Assembly (NCBI GenBank): GCA_002238525.1 | Contig: MPMN01000035.1 | Location: 1 to 32,014, forward strand | Length of the DNA: 32,014 nucleotides | Reading direction: 5' to 3' | Origin: Flavobacteriaceae bacterium bin25 | Lineage (GTDB): Bacteria > Bacteroidota > Bacteroidia > Flavobacteriales > Flavobacteriaceae | Shown: positions 1 through 10,000 of the stretch, piece by piece | Layout: every line of letters begins with the position of its first letter | Position numbering within the stretch: position 1 is the stretch's first letter | Program-made: the position numbers and the translations under genes | Notes under the pieces: generated by a model | The model's input: only the letters and a program-made list of their open reading frames with translations | Told to the model about the DNA's origin: nothing | Databases searched by the model: none

Positions 1-885
1 GATCCACCGTTTTGGTCTGCTTGACCACACTTGCGATGGTCTCCTTACGCAAAGCCGAAATCCAATCCATACCCACAGGAACCAACTCTTGTTGTATCCC
101 CTTATGGGTCAATATCCCACGATCCCCGACCATAATCACATGCTGCAGACCAAAGGTCTCTCGCAACTTGGTGACCTGGTCTGATAGCGTCCTGGGATCC
201 GAAGTATTCCCTTTGTAGATCTGCACAGAAACAGGACAACCCTCCTGATCAGTCATTAGACCGATGACTATCTGCTTCTTCCCTCTCTTGCGGTCTCTAT
301 TATACCCAAAAGCAGCTAACTCATTCTGCTTACCTTCCACATAACTACTGGTTAAATCGTAAAGTACCATCCCTCCTTCGGTTAGATGCCGTTTGGATAG
401 GCGATACTCCATGTCGGTTTTTCGCTCAATGAGCCAGTCCATGGCCCATACAGATCATCCGAATCGACTCCTTTGAGTGCCAGTTCCTCATTGAGGGTAG
501 AGGATGCCGAACATTGATCCAACAGCGTGCTGGTAGCTAATTTGCTCGAAGGATGCAACACACGTGCAGCGATCATGCCAAGCACCAACCGGCGATTGCG
601 GGAATCTCTATGTGCAAGCAACTTGGGGATGCCCAGCTTCTTGATCATATGCAGTACCACAGCCACATGACCGTGGGGTTTACTGCTGATCAGCGTGAAA
701 GCATTTTGAATGGACTTGACCACGATTCCTCCTTTGAAGAGTTCTTTGATTTGTAGAATGATCGGTAGAGGAAGCTTGGTGATATTAGCGATGGTGGTTT
801 TGATGACTTTACCGTTGTCCCATTTGGACTCACGGATGAGCCATGTGGGCTTAGATTTTCGATTTGGTATTCGAGCTACGTACAT
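1..885 (-). pseudogene. IS1634-type DDE transposase, frameshifted and cut by the window edge
   Basis: The N-terminal part (885 down to about 447) reads MYVARIPNRKSKP and resembles the start of IS1634-family (IS4 superfamily) transposases. After about 447 this frame becomes unrelated and stops at 382. A second minus-strand frame takes over without a gap: it reads AMDWLIERK near 442, then a probable first catalytic Asp in LYDLTSSY, later a probable second in MVGDRGI, and stays open to base 1. Restoring one G to the GGG run at 445-447 would join the halves as YGAMDWL. The simplest reading is a one-base deletion in a G run, so the copy is inactive or contains a sequencing error. No stop interrupts either half, so the damage is recent. 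The C-terminal part, including the last catalytic Glu, lies outside. I could not fix the terminal inverted repeat. Confidence 0.8.
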
Positions 886-1292
886 GGGTAGGTAATAAAA
901 TTTTAATGGTTTTACATATAGGCATCAAATATAGGAAATAATTGGATATAATAGGCTGCATTGAATTATTTTATAAGAAATTTTCAGTCATTTATACATG
1001 GGTAGTAAATTTCGTATAAAATTCCTTCGAATAGACATTTAAAACACATATAGACATTTAAAAATCAGTAAAAAAGAGTCGAAATTCCTAGAAAACCCTC
1101 AAAAATCAATGAAAAAACCCGAAATTCATTTAAATTTCTTCCTAAAATCAATCAAAATAATCCATATTAGTGAAAAATAGGGGGGAAGTTCAGTCATAGT
1201 AACAGCCGCTTTGAAATCGGACCCTGCTCAAATACTTTGAAAGTTAAACACCCCGGATAGGATTTTGAAATTATCCCAAAATTGAATACATT
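886..1292. other. AT-rich spacer between transposase remnant and sulfatase
   Basis: There is no credible ORF here. It should contain the end of the insertion element, but I cannot see a convincing terminal inverted repeat. The 11-mer TACATGGGTAG occurs at 881-891 (overlapping the transposase start codon) and again at 995-1005. A 14-base direct repeat, ATAGACATTTAAAA, occurs at 1031-1044 and 1050-1063 with a 19-base period. The last 100 bases are less AT-rich and hold a promoter candidate for the sulfatase. Confidence 0.6.
1210..1239 (+). promoter_or_regulatory. Candidate Bacteroidetes-type promoter of the sulfatase gene
   Basis: TTTG at 1210-1213 is followed after 19 bases by TACTTTG at 1233-1239. 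This approximates the Bacteroidetes -33/-7 pattern (TTTG, about 19-21 bases, TAnnTTTG), with one base missing from the -7 box. The inferred leader to the GTG start is about 45-50 bases. It is assigned by pattern only. Confidence 0.3.
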
Positions 1293-2909
1293 GTGGTTCG
1301 TAATTCTAATGCCTTGAAAATCTGTAATATTTTTCTAGTCTTGTTGTTTGTAGCCTGTGCGTCAACCCAAGAACCACCCTCTCCACCCAATATCGTTTTA
1401 ATCGTATCTGATGACCATGCCTATCAGGCCGTTGGAGCCTACGGTCATGGCTTAAACAATACACCTAATATCGATAGAATTGCCCGGGATGGAGCCCTTT
1501 TTACTAATAGCTTTGTCACAAACTCAATATGTGCCCCCTCAAGAGCAGTTATACTCACAGGGAAACACAGCTTTATCAATGGGAAAGTAGATAACTATCA
1601 GGATTTTGACTGGAGCCAAGATAGCTTTCCCAAGAGACTACAATCGGCTGGCTATCAAACAGCCTTAGTGGGGAAGATTCACCTAAGAGGCAATCCCCAA
1701 GGATTTGACCACTGGGCAGTCCTTCCAGGTCAAGGACACTACTATAATCCTGATTTTATTATTGATGGCGAAACCAAAAATATCGAAGGCTATGTTACCA
1801 CCATCACCACAGAATTAGCCCTCAATTGGCTGGAAAGCAAACGTCAATCAGACAAACCCTTCTTGCTTGTTTACAATCAAAAAGCCCCTCATCGAAATTG
1901 GCAAGCCGAATCAAAATATCTCAACCTATTTGATAACAAGACATTTGAACCACCAGAAAACTTCTTTGATGACTATTCCAATAGGGGAACTGCCGCCAAG
2001 ACCCAAGAAATGCTTGTCCATGCTACCGAAGAACAAATTGCTAAAACCCATGGATATGGCGGACACGGTAGATGGGGACACGATTTCAAACTACTTGAAG
2101 ATCCCTACGGTAGAACTACTGGTTTTGCAAATGAACTAGAACGATTTACAGACAAACAGAAAAAAGACTGGCTGGATGCCTACGGTCCCAAGAACGATTC
2201 ATTGCTAAAAGCCTATCCATCTATGAATCAAAAAGAAATTGCACTATGGAAATTCAATAGATATATCAAGGACTACCTCCGTTCTGTGCAGTCTGTGGAT
2301 GATGGCGTAGGACAGGTTTTGGATTATCTCGAAAAAGAAAATCTATCCGAAAATACCATAGTTGTCTATACCTCAGATCAAGGATTTTATCTCGGAGAAC
2401 ACGGCTGGTTTGATAAACGATTTATGTATGAAGAATCCCTGCGAACCCCTTTACTAATCCAATACCCAAAAGAAATACTACCCGGGACTCAAGTTACCAA
2501 GCTAGTTCAAAATCTTGACCTAGCTCCGACCATTCTTGATTATGCTGGGTTAGAAATTCCTAATAATATACAAGGAGAATCTTTCAAAAAACTACTCATA
2601 AATCAAGATGCCGACTGGCGTGATGCCATTTATTACACCTATTATGAATACCCCTCGGTTCATATGGTAAAAAGACACTATGGAATAAGAACAGAACGCT
2701 ACAAGCTGATGCATTTTTATTATGATGTAGATGAGTGGGAAATGTATGATTTACAAAACGATCCTAATGAAATGAACAATCTCTATGGAGATGCCCAATA
2801 CACCGAAATAGAAAATAACCTTCACCAAAGATTGGAAGATCTGCGTGATTATTACGGCGATTCAGATGAGTTAAATCAAATGCATCTTCAACGATACCTC
2901 TCACGATAG
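1293..2909 (+). CDS. Sulfatase, family S1, probable lipoprotein
   Basis: This 538-residue protein hydrolyses sulfate esters, probably on a carbohydrate at the cell surface or in the periplasm. The N-terminus is a lipoprotein signal with lipobox FVAC (Cys22). The alkaline-phosphatase-fold core starts at NIVLIVSDD, with metal-binding Asp40/Asp41. The sulfatase signature CAPSR is at residues 80-84; Cys80 would be oxidised to formylglycine by an anaerobic sulfatase-maturating enzyme that is not encoded in this window. GKIHL (127-131) and SDQGFYLGEHGW supply further active-site residues. The segment LPGQGHYYNPDF resembles subfamily S1_11 (N-acetylglucosamine-6-sulfatases), but substrate is only a guess. 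The start is a GTG; a TTG at 1314 would give a shorter signal peptide. It is followed on the same strand, 129 bases later, by an oxidoreductase gene. Confidence 0.92.
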   Translation: MVRNSNALKICNIFLVLLFVACASTQEPPSPPNIVLIVSDDHAYQAVGAYGHGLNNTPNIDRIARDGALFTNSFVTNSICAPSRAVILTGKHSFINGKVDNYQDFDWSQDSFPKRLQSAGYQTALVGKIHLRGNPQGFDHWAVLPGQGHYYNPDFIIDGETKNIEGYVTTITTELALNWLESKRQSDKPFLLVYNQKAPHRNWQAESKYLNLFDNKTFEPPENFFDDYSNRGTAAKTQEMLVHATEEQIAKTHGYGGHGRWGHDFKLLEDPYGRTTGFANELERFTDKQKKDWLDAYGPKNDSLLKAYPSMNQKEIALWKFNRYIKDYLRSVQSVDDGVGQVLDYLEKENLSENTIVVYTSDQGFYLGEHGWFDKRFMYEESLRTPLLIQYPKEILPGTQVTKLVQNLDLAPTILDYAGLEIPNNIQGESFKKLLINQDADWRDAIYYTYYEYPSVHMVKRHYGIRTERYKLMHFYYDVDEWEMYDLQNDPNEMNNLYGDAQYTEIENNLHQRLEDLRDYYGDSDELNQMHLQRYLSR

Positions 2910-3038
2910 CGATGACTAATTTCGCCCTTTCTGCTAACTTTTGTTTGAACATTTCGAAATTGAGTTGGTTTATTTCATAATGATAAAATCTCTATAGTAG
3001 GTTATTTTTACAAAATTCAACATAAGTAAAACCTCATC

Positions 3039-4163
3039 ATGAGCAAAATAAGTAGTAACCTCAAAGGCAATGCCGTTAGACCAAAACCAATCCGAGTATT
3101 GGTAGTTGGATGTGGAAATATGGGAGCATCTCATGCCAAATCATATCATAAGCATCCTGGATTCGAAATAGCCGGGTTGGTGTCTCGAGGTGATAGTAAA
3201 GCCAAGCTACAAAAAGAACTGAATAAAGACTATCCTCTATTTGATGATTACCTCCAATCACTCCAATCGACAAAACCCGAAGCTGTATGTATCTCTACAT
3301 ATCCAGACACTCACTATGAATATGGTCGATTGGCTCTTTTGAATAACTGCCACATCTTTATGGAAAAACCCCTTGCTACAACAATTGAAGACTCAGAAAA
3401 ATTAATCCAGCTGACCCAGAAACAAAACAAGAAAATGGTTGTCGGATACATACTGAGACACCACCAAGTTTGGGTCGAATTTATCAATCAAGCAAAAAAG
3501 TTGGGAAAACCATTAGTAATGCGTATGAACTTAAACCAACAGAGCAGCGGTTATATGTGGGGTGTGCATAAAAGTTTAATGAAATCGCTGAGCCCAATTG
3601 TGGATTGTGGTGTTCACTATCTAGATGTTATGTGCCAAATGGTTCAAGCCAAACCCATAAGTGTCTCTGCAATAGGTGTACGTTTAACCGACGAGGTACC
3701 ACAAGATAATTATAACTATGGACAGCTACAAATTCGTTTTTCTGATGAATCGGTTGGTTGGTATGAAGCCGGGTGGGGACCAATGATCAGTGAAACAGCT
3801 TTTTTTATCAAAGATGTAATAGGCCCCAAAGGCTCTGTATCCATTATATCTGAAGAAGGGACTTATGAATCTGGATCTGATGATATTGAAAAGCATACAA
3901 AATCAAATGTCATTAAAATTCACCATTCAAATCTTGACTCAAACAATGAATTCACAAAAAAAGATGAACATCTGAGATATCAAGATGACCCTACACATCA
4001 GGATCTTTGTGATAATGAACAATCATACTTTTATCGCGCCATCACCGAGTCTATAAACCTTGATGAGCATCTTCAACAAGCAAAGGAAAGTCTTCAAATA
4101 GCCTTAGCCTGCGATAAGGCAGTAAAAACTGGAAAAACAATCTATCTAAACGAAACAAAGTAA
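3039..4163 (+). CDS. Gfo/Idh/MocA family NAD(P)-dependent oxidoreductase
   Basis: This 374-residue protein is likely a cytosolic sugar or cyclitol dehydrogenase. The Rossmann fold is evident from VLVVGCGNMGASHAKSY near residues 20-36 (GxGxxG), and MEKPLATT is the EKP motif that carries the conserved Lys of the family. The C-terminal half has the usual sheet domain; DCGVHYLDVMCQM contains the conserved Asp/His pair expected near the substrate. There is no signal peptide, unlike the Tat-exported relatives of this family in many Bacteroidota. It follows the sulfatase on the same strand and may share its transcript, which suggests a sugar-processing role, but the 129-base spacing leaves room for its own promoter. 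The actual substrate cannot be read from the sequence. Confidence 0.88.
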   Translation: MSKISSNLKGNAVRPKPIRVLVVGCGNMGASHAKSYHKHPGFEIAGLVSRGDSKAKLQKELNKDYPLFDDYLQSLQSTKPEAVCISTYPDTHYEYGRLALLNNCHIFMEKPLATTIEDSEKLIQLTQKQNKKMVVGYILRHHQVWVEFINQAKKLGKPLVMRMNLNQQSSGYMWGVHKSLMKSLSPIVDCGVHYLDVMCQMVQAKPISVSAIGVRLTDEVPQDNYNYGQLQIRFSDESVGWYEAGWGPMISETAFFIKDVIGPKGSVSIISEEGTYESGSDDIEKHTKSNVIKIHHSNLDSNNEFTKKDEHLRYQDDPTHQDLCDNEQSYFYRAITESINLDEHLQQAKESLQIALACDKAVKTGKTIYLNETK

Positions 4164-4281
4164 TCTTATCCCTGACCAATAAAAGCCAAGTTCTTCTATT
4201 GATTTCCCAAAATCAGCTGAATTTTAAAAATCAGAAAATTATTGGATCCGGTAAAATGTTCTGAACCTGTTACTTGAGTAT

Positions 4282-5235
4282 CTAAATGTCATAGTTAATC
4301 CCAAGACCAAAAATTTCCTTCACCTGCAAGTCTGCCAACAAGTCATCATCATAAAACAATTCAGTATTTAGTGTGCAAGAAACAAACTGATTCACCTTGA
4401 ATACTAGTGTGATGGATTGTTTAAAATCAACATTTTTAATTTCCTTTAGATAATTAGCATAGAATTCATATCGATAGTCTAGCGATATATTTTCCCACAG
4501 TTCAGTCTTATAATACCCATTTATTGATGCCCCTAAATATCCTTGTATTGATTTTCCGGGAGGAACCCCAAAATAAGGCTTGTCCAGATTCATTTGCTCC
4601 GCAATCGATTTGTTGACAATCACAACCTGAGTAGTTAGAGGAGAAATATTAATCCTACTCTTTTTCGCTTTAATGCGAAAGAAACCGAGTCCCAGTTGTA
4701 TTATTCCTGGTGAAAAAAATGAAGATTCCTTTGTTTTTACTTGCTGGTTTTTTTTCTCCGAATAAGAGTACCCAGAAAAAATTTGGGTCTTTAAACTAGA
4801 AAAAACAGAAAAATTCCATTTTCGCTTGTTAGTTCCAAGCAAAGAATTCCAAATAAATTGATCGTCAGCTTTTCTAATCCCAACCCTTCCTGCAGTGTAT
4901 GTTCCACCAAGTGAAAAAGTGAACTGATTATCCCAAACAAACCCCTTTGTATTTCTATATCTTATGTCATAATCAAACAAATATTGAGCGATTACAGCAC
5001 TCTCTCCACCGGATATCCAATTGGAAAAATAACTCTGATTTACTGTCAGACGCATAGTTCCATCATAAACAACTTGACTTTCCTTTGATGAAACTGAATC
5101 TTTTTCATTTTGTTTACCCTTTAACAAATCAACAAAAGGACGTCGATGTAATTTTTTCGCATCATTAAAATCAATCTGTGAATAAACCCCTTGAAATGCA
5201 ATTAAGAACAAAACCAAAAAGATGAGCCTAAACAT
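4282..5235 (-). CDS. DUF3078-family exported protein
   Basis: This 317-residue protein has a clean signal peptide (MFRLIFLVLFLIAFQGVYSQ). The mature part has short alternating aromatic and polar stretches such as LTVNQSYFSNWISGGES and later strands like YFGVPPGKSIQGYLGASING, which is typical of Bacteroidota DUF3078 proteins and suggests an outer-membrane or periplasmic beta-rich structure. The function of the family is unknown. It is transcribed on its own: 253 bases and a strong terminator separate it from susD upstream, and it converges with the Gfo/Idh/MocA gene. Family assignment rests on the SNW-GGE pattern and predicted topology. Confidence 0.75.
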   Translation of the reverse strand: MFRLIFLVLFLIAFQGVYSQIDFNDAKKLHRRPFVDLLKGKQNEKDSVSSKESQVVYDGTMRLTVNQSYFSNWISGGESAVIAQYLFDYDIRYRNTKGFVWDNQFTFSLGGTYTAGRVGIRKADDQFIWNSLLGTNKRKWNFSVFSSLKTQIFSGYSYSEKKNQQVKTKESSFFSPGIIQLGLGFFRIKAKKSRINISPLTTQVVIVNKSIAEQMNLDKPYFGVPPGKSIQGYLGASINGYYKTELWENISLDYRYEFYANYLKEIKNVDFKQSITLVFKVNQFVSCTLNTELFYDDDLLADLQVKEIFGLGINYDI

Positions 5236-5417
5236 ATTTTATGAAAAGAGATGTAAAGGTATCCTAACCGAGCTAAATTATCTTGGATATTTTTCACTTC
5301 AACTATACCAAACAATTTCCCCACTCAATCCATTATCAGAATATGATAAAATTTAAAAATAATTTATAAAATCTCATTTGTTTATACCGTTTTACTCTAC
5401 AACTGATGAATTAACAT

Positions 5418-5455
5418 AAAAAAGCCGGACTACAATGTTGATTATAGTCCGGCTT
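5418..5455 (-). terminator. Rho-independent terminator of the susCD operon
   Basis: An 11-bp perfect stem pairs 5422-5432 (AAGCCGGACTA) with 5445-5455 around a 12-base loop. Read on the minus strand it is followed by a run of T (complement of 5418-5421). It lies 34 bases beyond the susD stop codon, so it fits as the operon end. Confidence 0.85.
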
Positions 5456-5488
5456 CTATTTTTAAGCGGTTCGTTCCCTCCTAAATCA

Positions 5489-7018
5489 TTATTTATCCCA
5501 CCAAACTCGAGTGGTAAACTCATTAGGTCCCTGACGAGAAATAGCTTCAGCAAAATTTTCAGGGTTTGTACTTTCTTCACTATTTGGATAAATCAACCTT
5601 CGGGGAATCGTGCCGTTGGTTACATTACCTGCATATACAGGTTGCCCTCCAAATGCTTGTAATTCAGGATATCCTGTTCTTCTCCAATTAGCAAAAGCCT
5701 CATATTCATTGAGAAAAGTTGCAATCCAATATTGGGTATGAATATGATTCATCGCATCATCTGCATCAAATGGATTAGCTGCGAGATAGGCATCAACTTG
5801 CTCATCAGAGATAGCCGCAGCGTTAGGATATAGCTGAGACAACATCTGCATAGCAGCCCTAACCCCATTACTATAATGTTGTTCGGCATCTCCAGAATAC
5901 CACCCTCGAACTGCAGCTTCAGCTTTCAAAAATTCAGTTTCAGCATACGTTTGGAACACCATAGGCGCATCTTCACCCGTTATTACCCCACGATTGGGCT
6001 CTGCAAAATGATTCCTGATATCATTATCTGCCACTTCGGGGGGAAACTGGTCCCTGAACATATCAATCAAAGCAGCATTGGTTGTTGCACTTGGGAGGCC
6101 CATCAAATCTTCAGGGGCTGTGCTTCCATCACTTCGCCTGGCAGCCAAAATGGGCAGCCTAGGATCATTGGTGGATTTAAGTTGGTCAATAAAAAACTTA
6201 GAGATCCGCGGATTGCCATCAGCTGTAAATACCTCCCCATGTCCATTTTTGTTTATTCCCTCAGGACCAGCAGTATGCTGAATGAAGCAGATATCGTCGT
6301 TTGATTCAAATGTACCTCCATTGATTGCCTTGGAAGCCCAAGCTTGAGCCCCTGCCGCATCAACCTTAGTCATCCGCATAGCAAGTCGAAGCATCAATGA
6401 ATTACCAAACTTTCTCCACTGAGCAACATCTCCTCCGTAAATAAGATCAGAATTTCCCAATTCATCTTCTCCTAGCTGTGCAACGGCCGCCTCAAGTTCC
6501 GAAAGCATACTGGCATAAATTTCAGACTGAGGGTCATATTTTGGTTTTAAAATACCATCAGTATAGCCTTTACCAGCTTCTGAATAAGGAATATCACCAT
6601 AAATGTCTGTCAGTCTATGATAGATGAAAGATCTCCAAATTCGAGCAACTCCCATAGATGTGCCATTATTTTCTTCCACTGTAAGTTGGTTAACGATATC
6701 CTCTATTTCTTTTACCTGTTGTGGATAACCTCTGTCCCAAAGAGAAGTAGCATAACCAAAATTCCTCAGATAAAAGTTCCCACTCCAATAGGTTCCCGTA
6801 GAAGCTATATGCTGGACGATGGTTGAAGAATAGATCAAACTAGCTCTCCAATTTTCATATCTCTCACCTGAGGTCCTTAAAAAAACGGAAGCAAATTTAT
6901 TATTCACGTCAATTTGTGTAGCAGATGTGGGGCTGGTATTCAGCTCCTCAAAGCCCTTGTCGAAATCACAACTGATGACTACTAAGCTTAGTATAATTAA
7001 GTAAACTGTTTTTTTCAT
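5489..7018 (-). CDS. SusD/RagB-like nutrient-binding outer-membrane lipoprotein
   Basis: This 509-residue protein is the surface lid that captures a substrate and passes it to the SusC-type channel encoded just upstream. It has a lipoprotein signal with lipobox VISC (Cys17). The following DKGFEELNTSPTSA stretch and the helical repeats (RIWRSFIYHRLTDIYGDIPYSE, then EAEFLKAEAAVRG-like helices) look like the SusD-like_2 branch rather than classical SusD. Members of this branch bind diverse ligands, so polysaccharide should not be assumed. The gene starts 5 bases after the susC stop, so the two are certainly co-transcribed, and a strong terminator follows. Confidence 0.93.
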   Translation of the reverse strand: MKKTVYLIILSLVVISCDFDKGFEELNTSPTSATQIDVNNKFASVFLRTSGERYENWRASLIYSSTIVQHIASTGTYWSGNFYLRNFGYATSLWDRGYPQQVKEIEDIVNQLTVEENNGTSMGVARIWRSFIYHRLTDIYGDIPYSEAGKGYTDGILKPKYDPQSEIYASMLSELEAAVAQLGEDELGNSDLIYGGDVAQWRKFGNSLMLRLAMRMTKVDAAGAQAWASKAINGGTFESNDDICFIQHTAGPEGINKNGHGEVFTADGNPRISKFFIDQLKSTNDPRLPILAARRSDGSTAPEDLMGLPSATTNAALIDMFRDQFPPEVADNDIRNHFAEPNRGVITGEDAPMVFQTYAETEFLKAEAAVRGWYSGDAEQHYSNGVRAAMQMLSQLYPNAAAISDEQVDAYLAANPFDADDAMNHIHTQYWIATFLNEYEAFANWRRTGYPELQAFGGQPVYAGNVTNGTIPRRLIYPNSEESTNPENFAEAISRQGPNEFTTRVWWDK

Positions 7019-7023
7019 TTTAT

Positions 7024-10000
7024 CTAAAAATTAAGATTCACATTCACTCCAATACTTCTCGGAATTGGAAGACCGTACCACTCCAAACCTTGTGAATTGC
7101 TCACATTATATCCTGACTCAGGATCGACATTTGGCACACTATTACTTAGCAATAAGAGATTCCTTCCGATTAAAGAAACTCTAGCAGACTTTATAAAAGT
7201 ATTTTCCAATAGATCTTGAGGGAAAGCGTACCCCAGACTCAATTGACGGAGCCTGAGATAATCTGAATCATAGATGTTTTCTTCGGCAATACTGGCTCTT
7301 CTTCCCCAGTAGTCTTCGATTCTTTCTGGTGCTATTGTCGAAGTAAACGCAACGCCCTCTTCATTTACACCAGAAACGACTAGTCCATTTTCCCTACCAT
7401 CTTCATCTATGGTGTCTTTGTGTAGTCCAGAAGATTTCAGGCCTGAGTTTGTACCACTGAAAATCTGACCTCCACTTTTTCCTTCGATTAAAAAGCTCAG
7501 GCTTAGATTTTTGTACCGGAAGGAATTGGTTATGCCTATTGAATTTGGTGAGACGCCAAAGCCCAATATTTTTCTCGGTCCTTGCTTTGGAAGTGGAGTA
7601 CCATCATCAGCATCAATTTCGTGGACAATTCTTCCTTGATCATCCCGCTCATATGAGGTTCCAAAAAGTGCTCCATAGGTTTCTCCGACGATATGAGTCA
7701 CGCGCAAATTTCTTGAGCGAGGTTCATCAAGAGAAATGTTGGTTTCATCTTCATTTGTTGATACAATCTTAGAATCATTATGAGAATAGTTTAAAGTTAA
7801 ATCCCAACTAAAATCATTAATTTCTAAGGGACTAGCATTTAATAATATCTCGTACCCTTTGTTTGTGATGATTCCTAAGTTTGCTAGGGCACTTGTATAC
7901 CCTGATGTCGGTGAGGCACTCACACCTACAATATCTCCATTTGTTTCATTATCATAATATGTGAAATCTAAACCGATTCGATTGTCAAGCACCCGAAGGT
8001 CTAGTCCAAATTCAGTTTCATTTTTTTCAAAGGGTGTGATTTCCGGATTTGGAATTGATCCATTCAGTACTCTCCCTAGGGAAGCCCCTTGGTGGCCTTG
8101 TCCTACGATTCCATAATTCAAGCTCAATGCATATGGGGAGTCTGCACCACCGGCAACCTGAGAGTATCCTCCACGCAATTTCAAGAAGGTAACGGCTTCA
8201 GGTAATTCTATCAGATCAGACACTACCAAACTTAAACTAGCTGAGGTATAAAGATCATTATTGGGTGATTCTTTTCCTGCTATAGATAAAGTTGAAAACC
8301 AATCATTTCTTGCTGTAAGAGTCAAATAGATGGCATCCGAATATGCCAACTCAACAGATCCATAAGCGGAGTTGATTTGTTTTTCTGAATATCCATAACC
8401 GGTGGACTGATTTTGAGTGTTTTTTACAGAATATAGAAATGGGATGATAAAATTTCCTCCATTTAGAGATTTTGATTCAAACTGTGAGTTGTTTGTCCCC
8501 AGACCAACAAAACCTGTAAGACTGAAATCATCTAAAATTGATAGACCGTCTGTACCTACAAAGAAGTCGGCATCGTATTGTTTATCGGTTCGATTATACT
8601 CATTCATTGATCCCAATGGCTGATATGCAGTACCGTAGGGGGTTCCGGATGTTCTATCATAATCAAATCGATCAATGCCGTATCTACCTTTAGCATAGAG
8701 GTAGTCGGCTATATCCCAGCGAATTTCTGCAGAGCCTATAAAACGCTCCTTGATTGAATCATTGAAATACTGATAGGCCGCAAACCAAGGATTTTGAGAA
8801 AAGGTATTATCACTTGTTCTAAACTCTGTACCATCCGCATTTGTTCCTTTTCCTCCTTCACCAAGCATATCATTGACATCAACATTTGCAGCGAATAGTC
8901 GAACGCCAAAATTTGCGTTTCCTGGAGAATCAGATAGTCTTGGTTGCCCTACCGAATCATCCACGACATATTTTAGACTCACTGAAGCAGAGAACCCCCC
9001 TATATTTTGGTTCAAATTGACTCCAAGTGAATTTCGGTCTAAAGTCGAATTTGGGCTGATGTCTGAATTTTGAAGATTGGAGAAAGAAACTCTATAGTTT
9101 CCGCTTTCATTGGCTGAAGAAACGGCTATGGTGTTTATAAAGGTTTGTCCAGTTTTATAGAATTTGAGTTGGTTGTCGCCTCTATCTACATAGGGTCTAT
9201 CCACACCATCCCACTGTGCTGAAGTTGGTATACTTCCCAATCTGACTCCCCAACTAGAATAATTGGACTCGGGGTCGCCTTCAGCATCAAAATCTATTCC
9301 CTGTCCATACTCTTTCTGGGTGTCTAGTGGATCATTCCTAAGGTCATCAAATTGTACGGAGCTGCTCAGCTCAACATTAATTCCTTCGGCACCTATACCA
9401 GATTTGGTGGTAATGATAATCACACCGTTTGATGCTCTTGATCCATATAAGGCTGCAGCTGCACCACCTTTAAGGACTGATATAGATTCCACTTCGTCTG
9501 GATTCAAGGCTGAAACACCATCTCCAGCATCAGACCCACCCCACAGTCCGGCAGAACCCAGATTGGCGTTGCTTATTGTAATTCCGTCGATAACATAAAG
9601 GGGTTGGTTATAGCCATTGAGTGAACTATTACCTCTTATGATAACTCTGGAAGATCCTTTGGCACCAGTTGCATTACCTGTTATCTGAACTCCTGCAATT
9701 TTACCTTGAAGGGCATTGATTGCATTTGTCTGTTTAACGATATTTACTTCATCGCCTTCTACTTGGGTAACTGAATAACCCAAGGCTTTGGTACTCCGCT
9801 CAATACCAAGAGCGGTAACCACAACCTCTTCGAGTGCCGAATCGGGTTGAAGTTGTATCGAAATGCTCGTATCAGCCCCCAAAAGTACAGACTGGGTAGC
9901 ATATCCGATAAAACTAACTACAAGTGTATCTCCTTCATTTGCTTGGATAGAAAACTGTCCATCAAAGTCAGTAGAAACACCCACATTGGTGTCCTGCACC

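Noticed and set aside
881-1005. Repeated 11-mer TACATGGGTAG as an insertion-sequence boundary
   Set aside because: It is a direct repeat, one copy lies within the transposase start, and no paired inverted repeat supports a boundary.
5876-6304. Plus-strand frame of 142 codons inside susD
   Set aside because: It is antisense to the well-supported susD gene, with no recognisable domain and no initiation context.
9263-9598. Plus-strand frame of 111 codons inside susC
   Set aside because: It is a shadow of the strongly supported susC coding frame and has a composition typical of an antisense frame.
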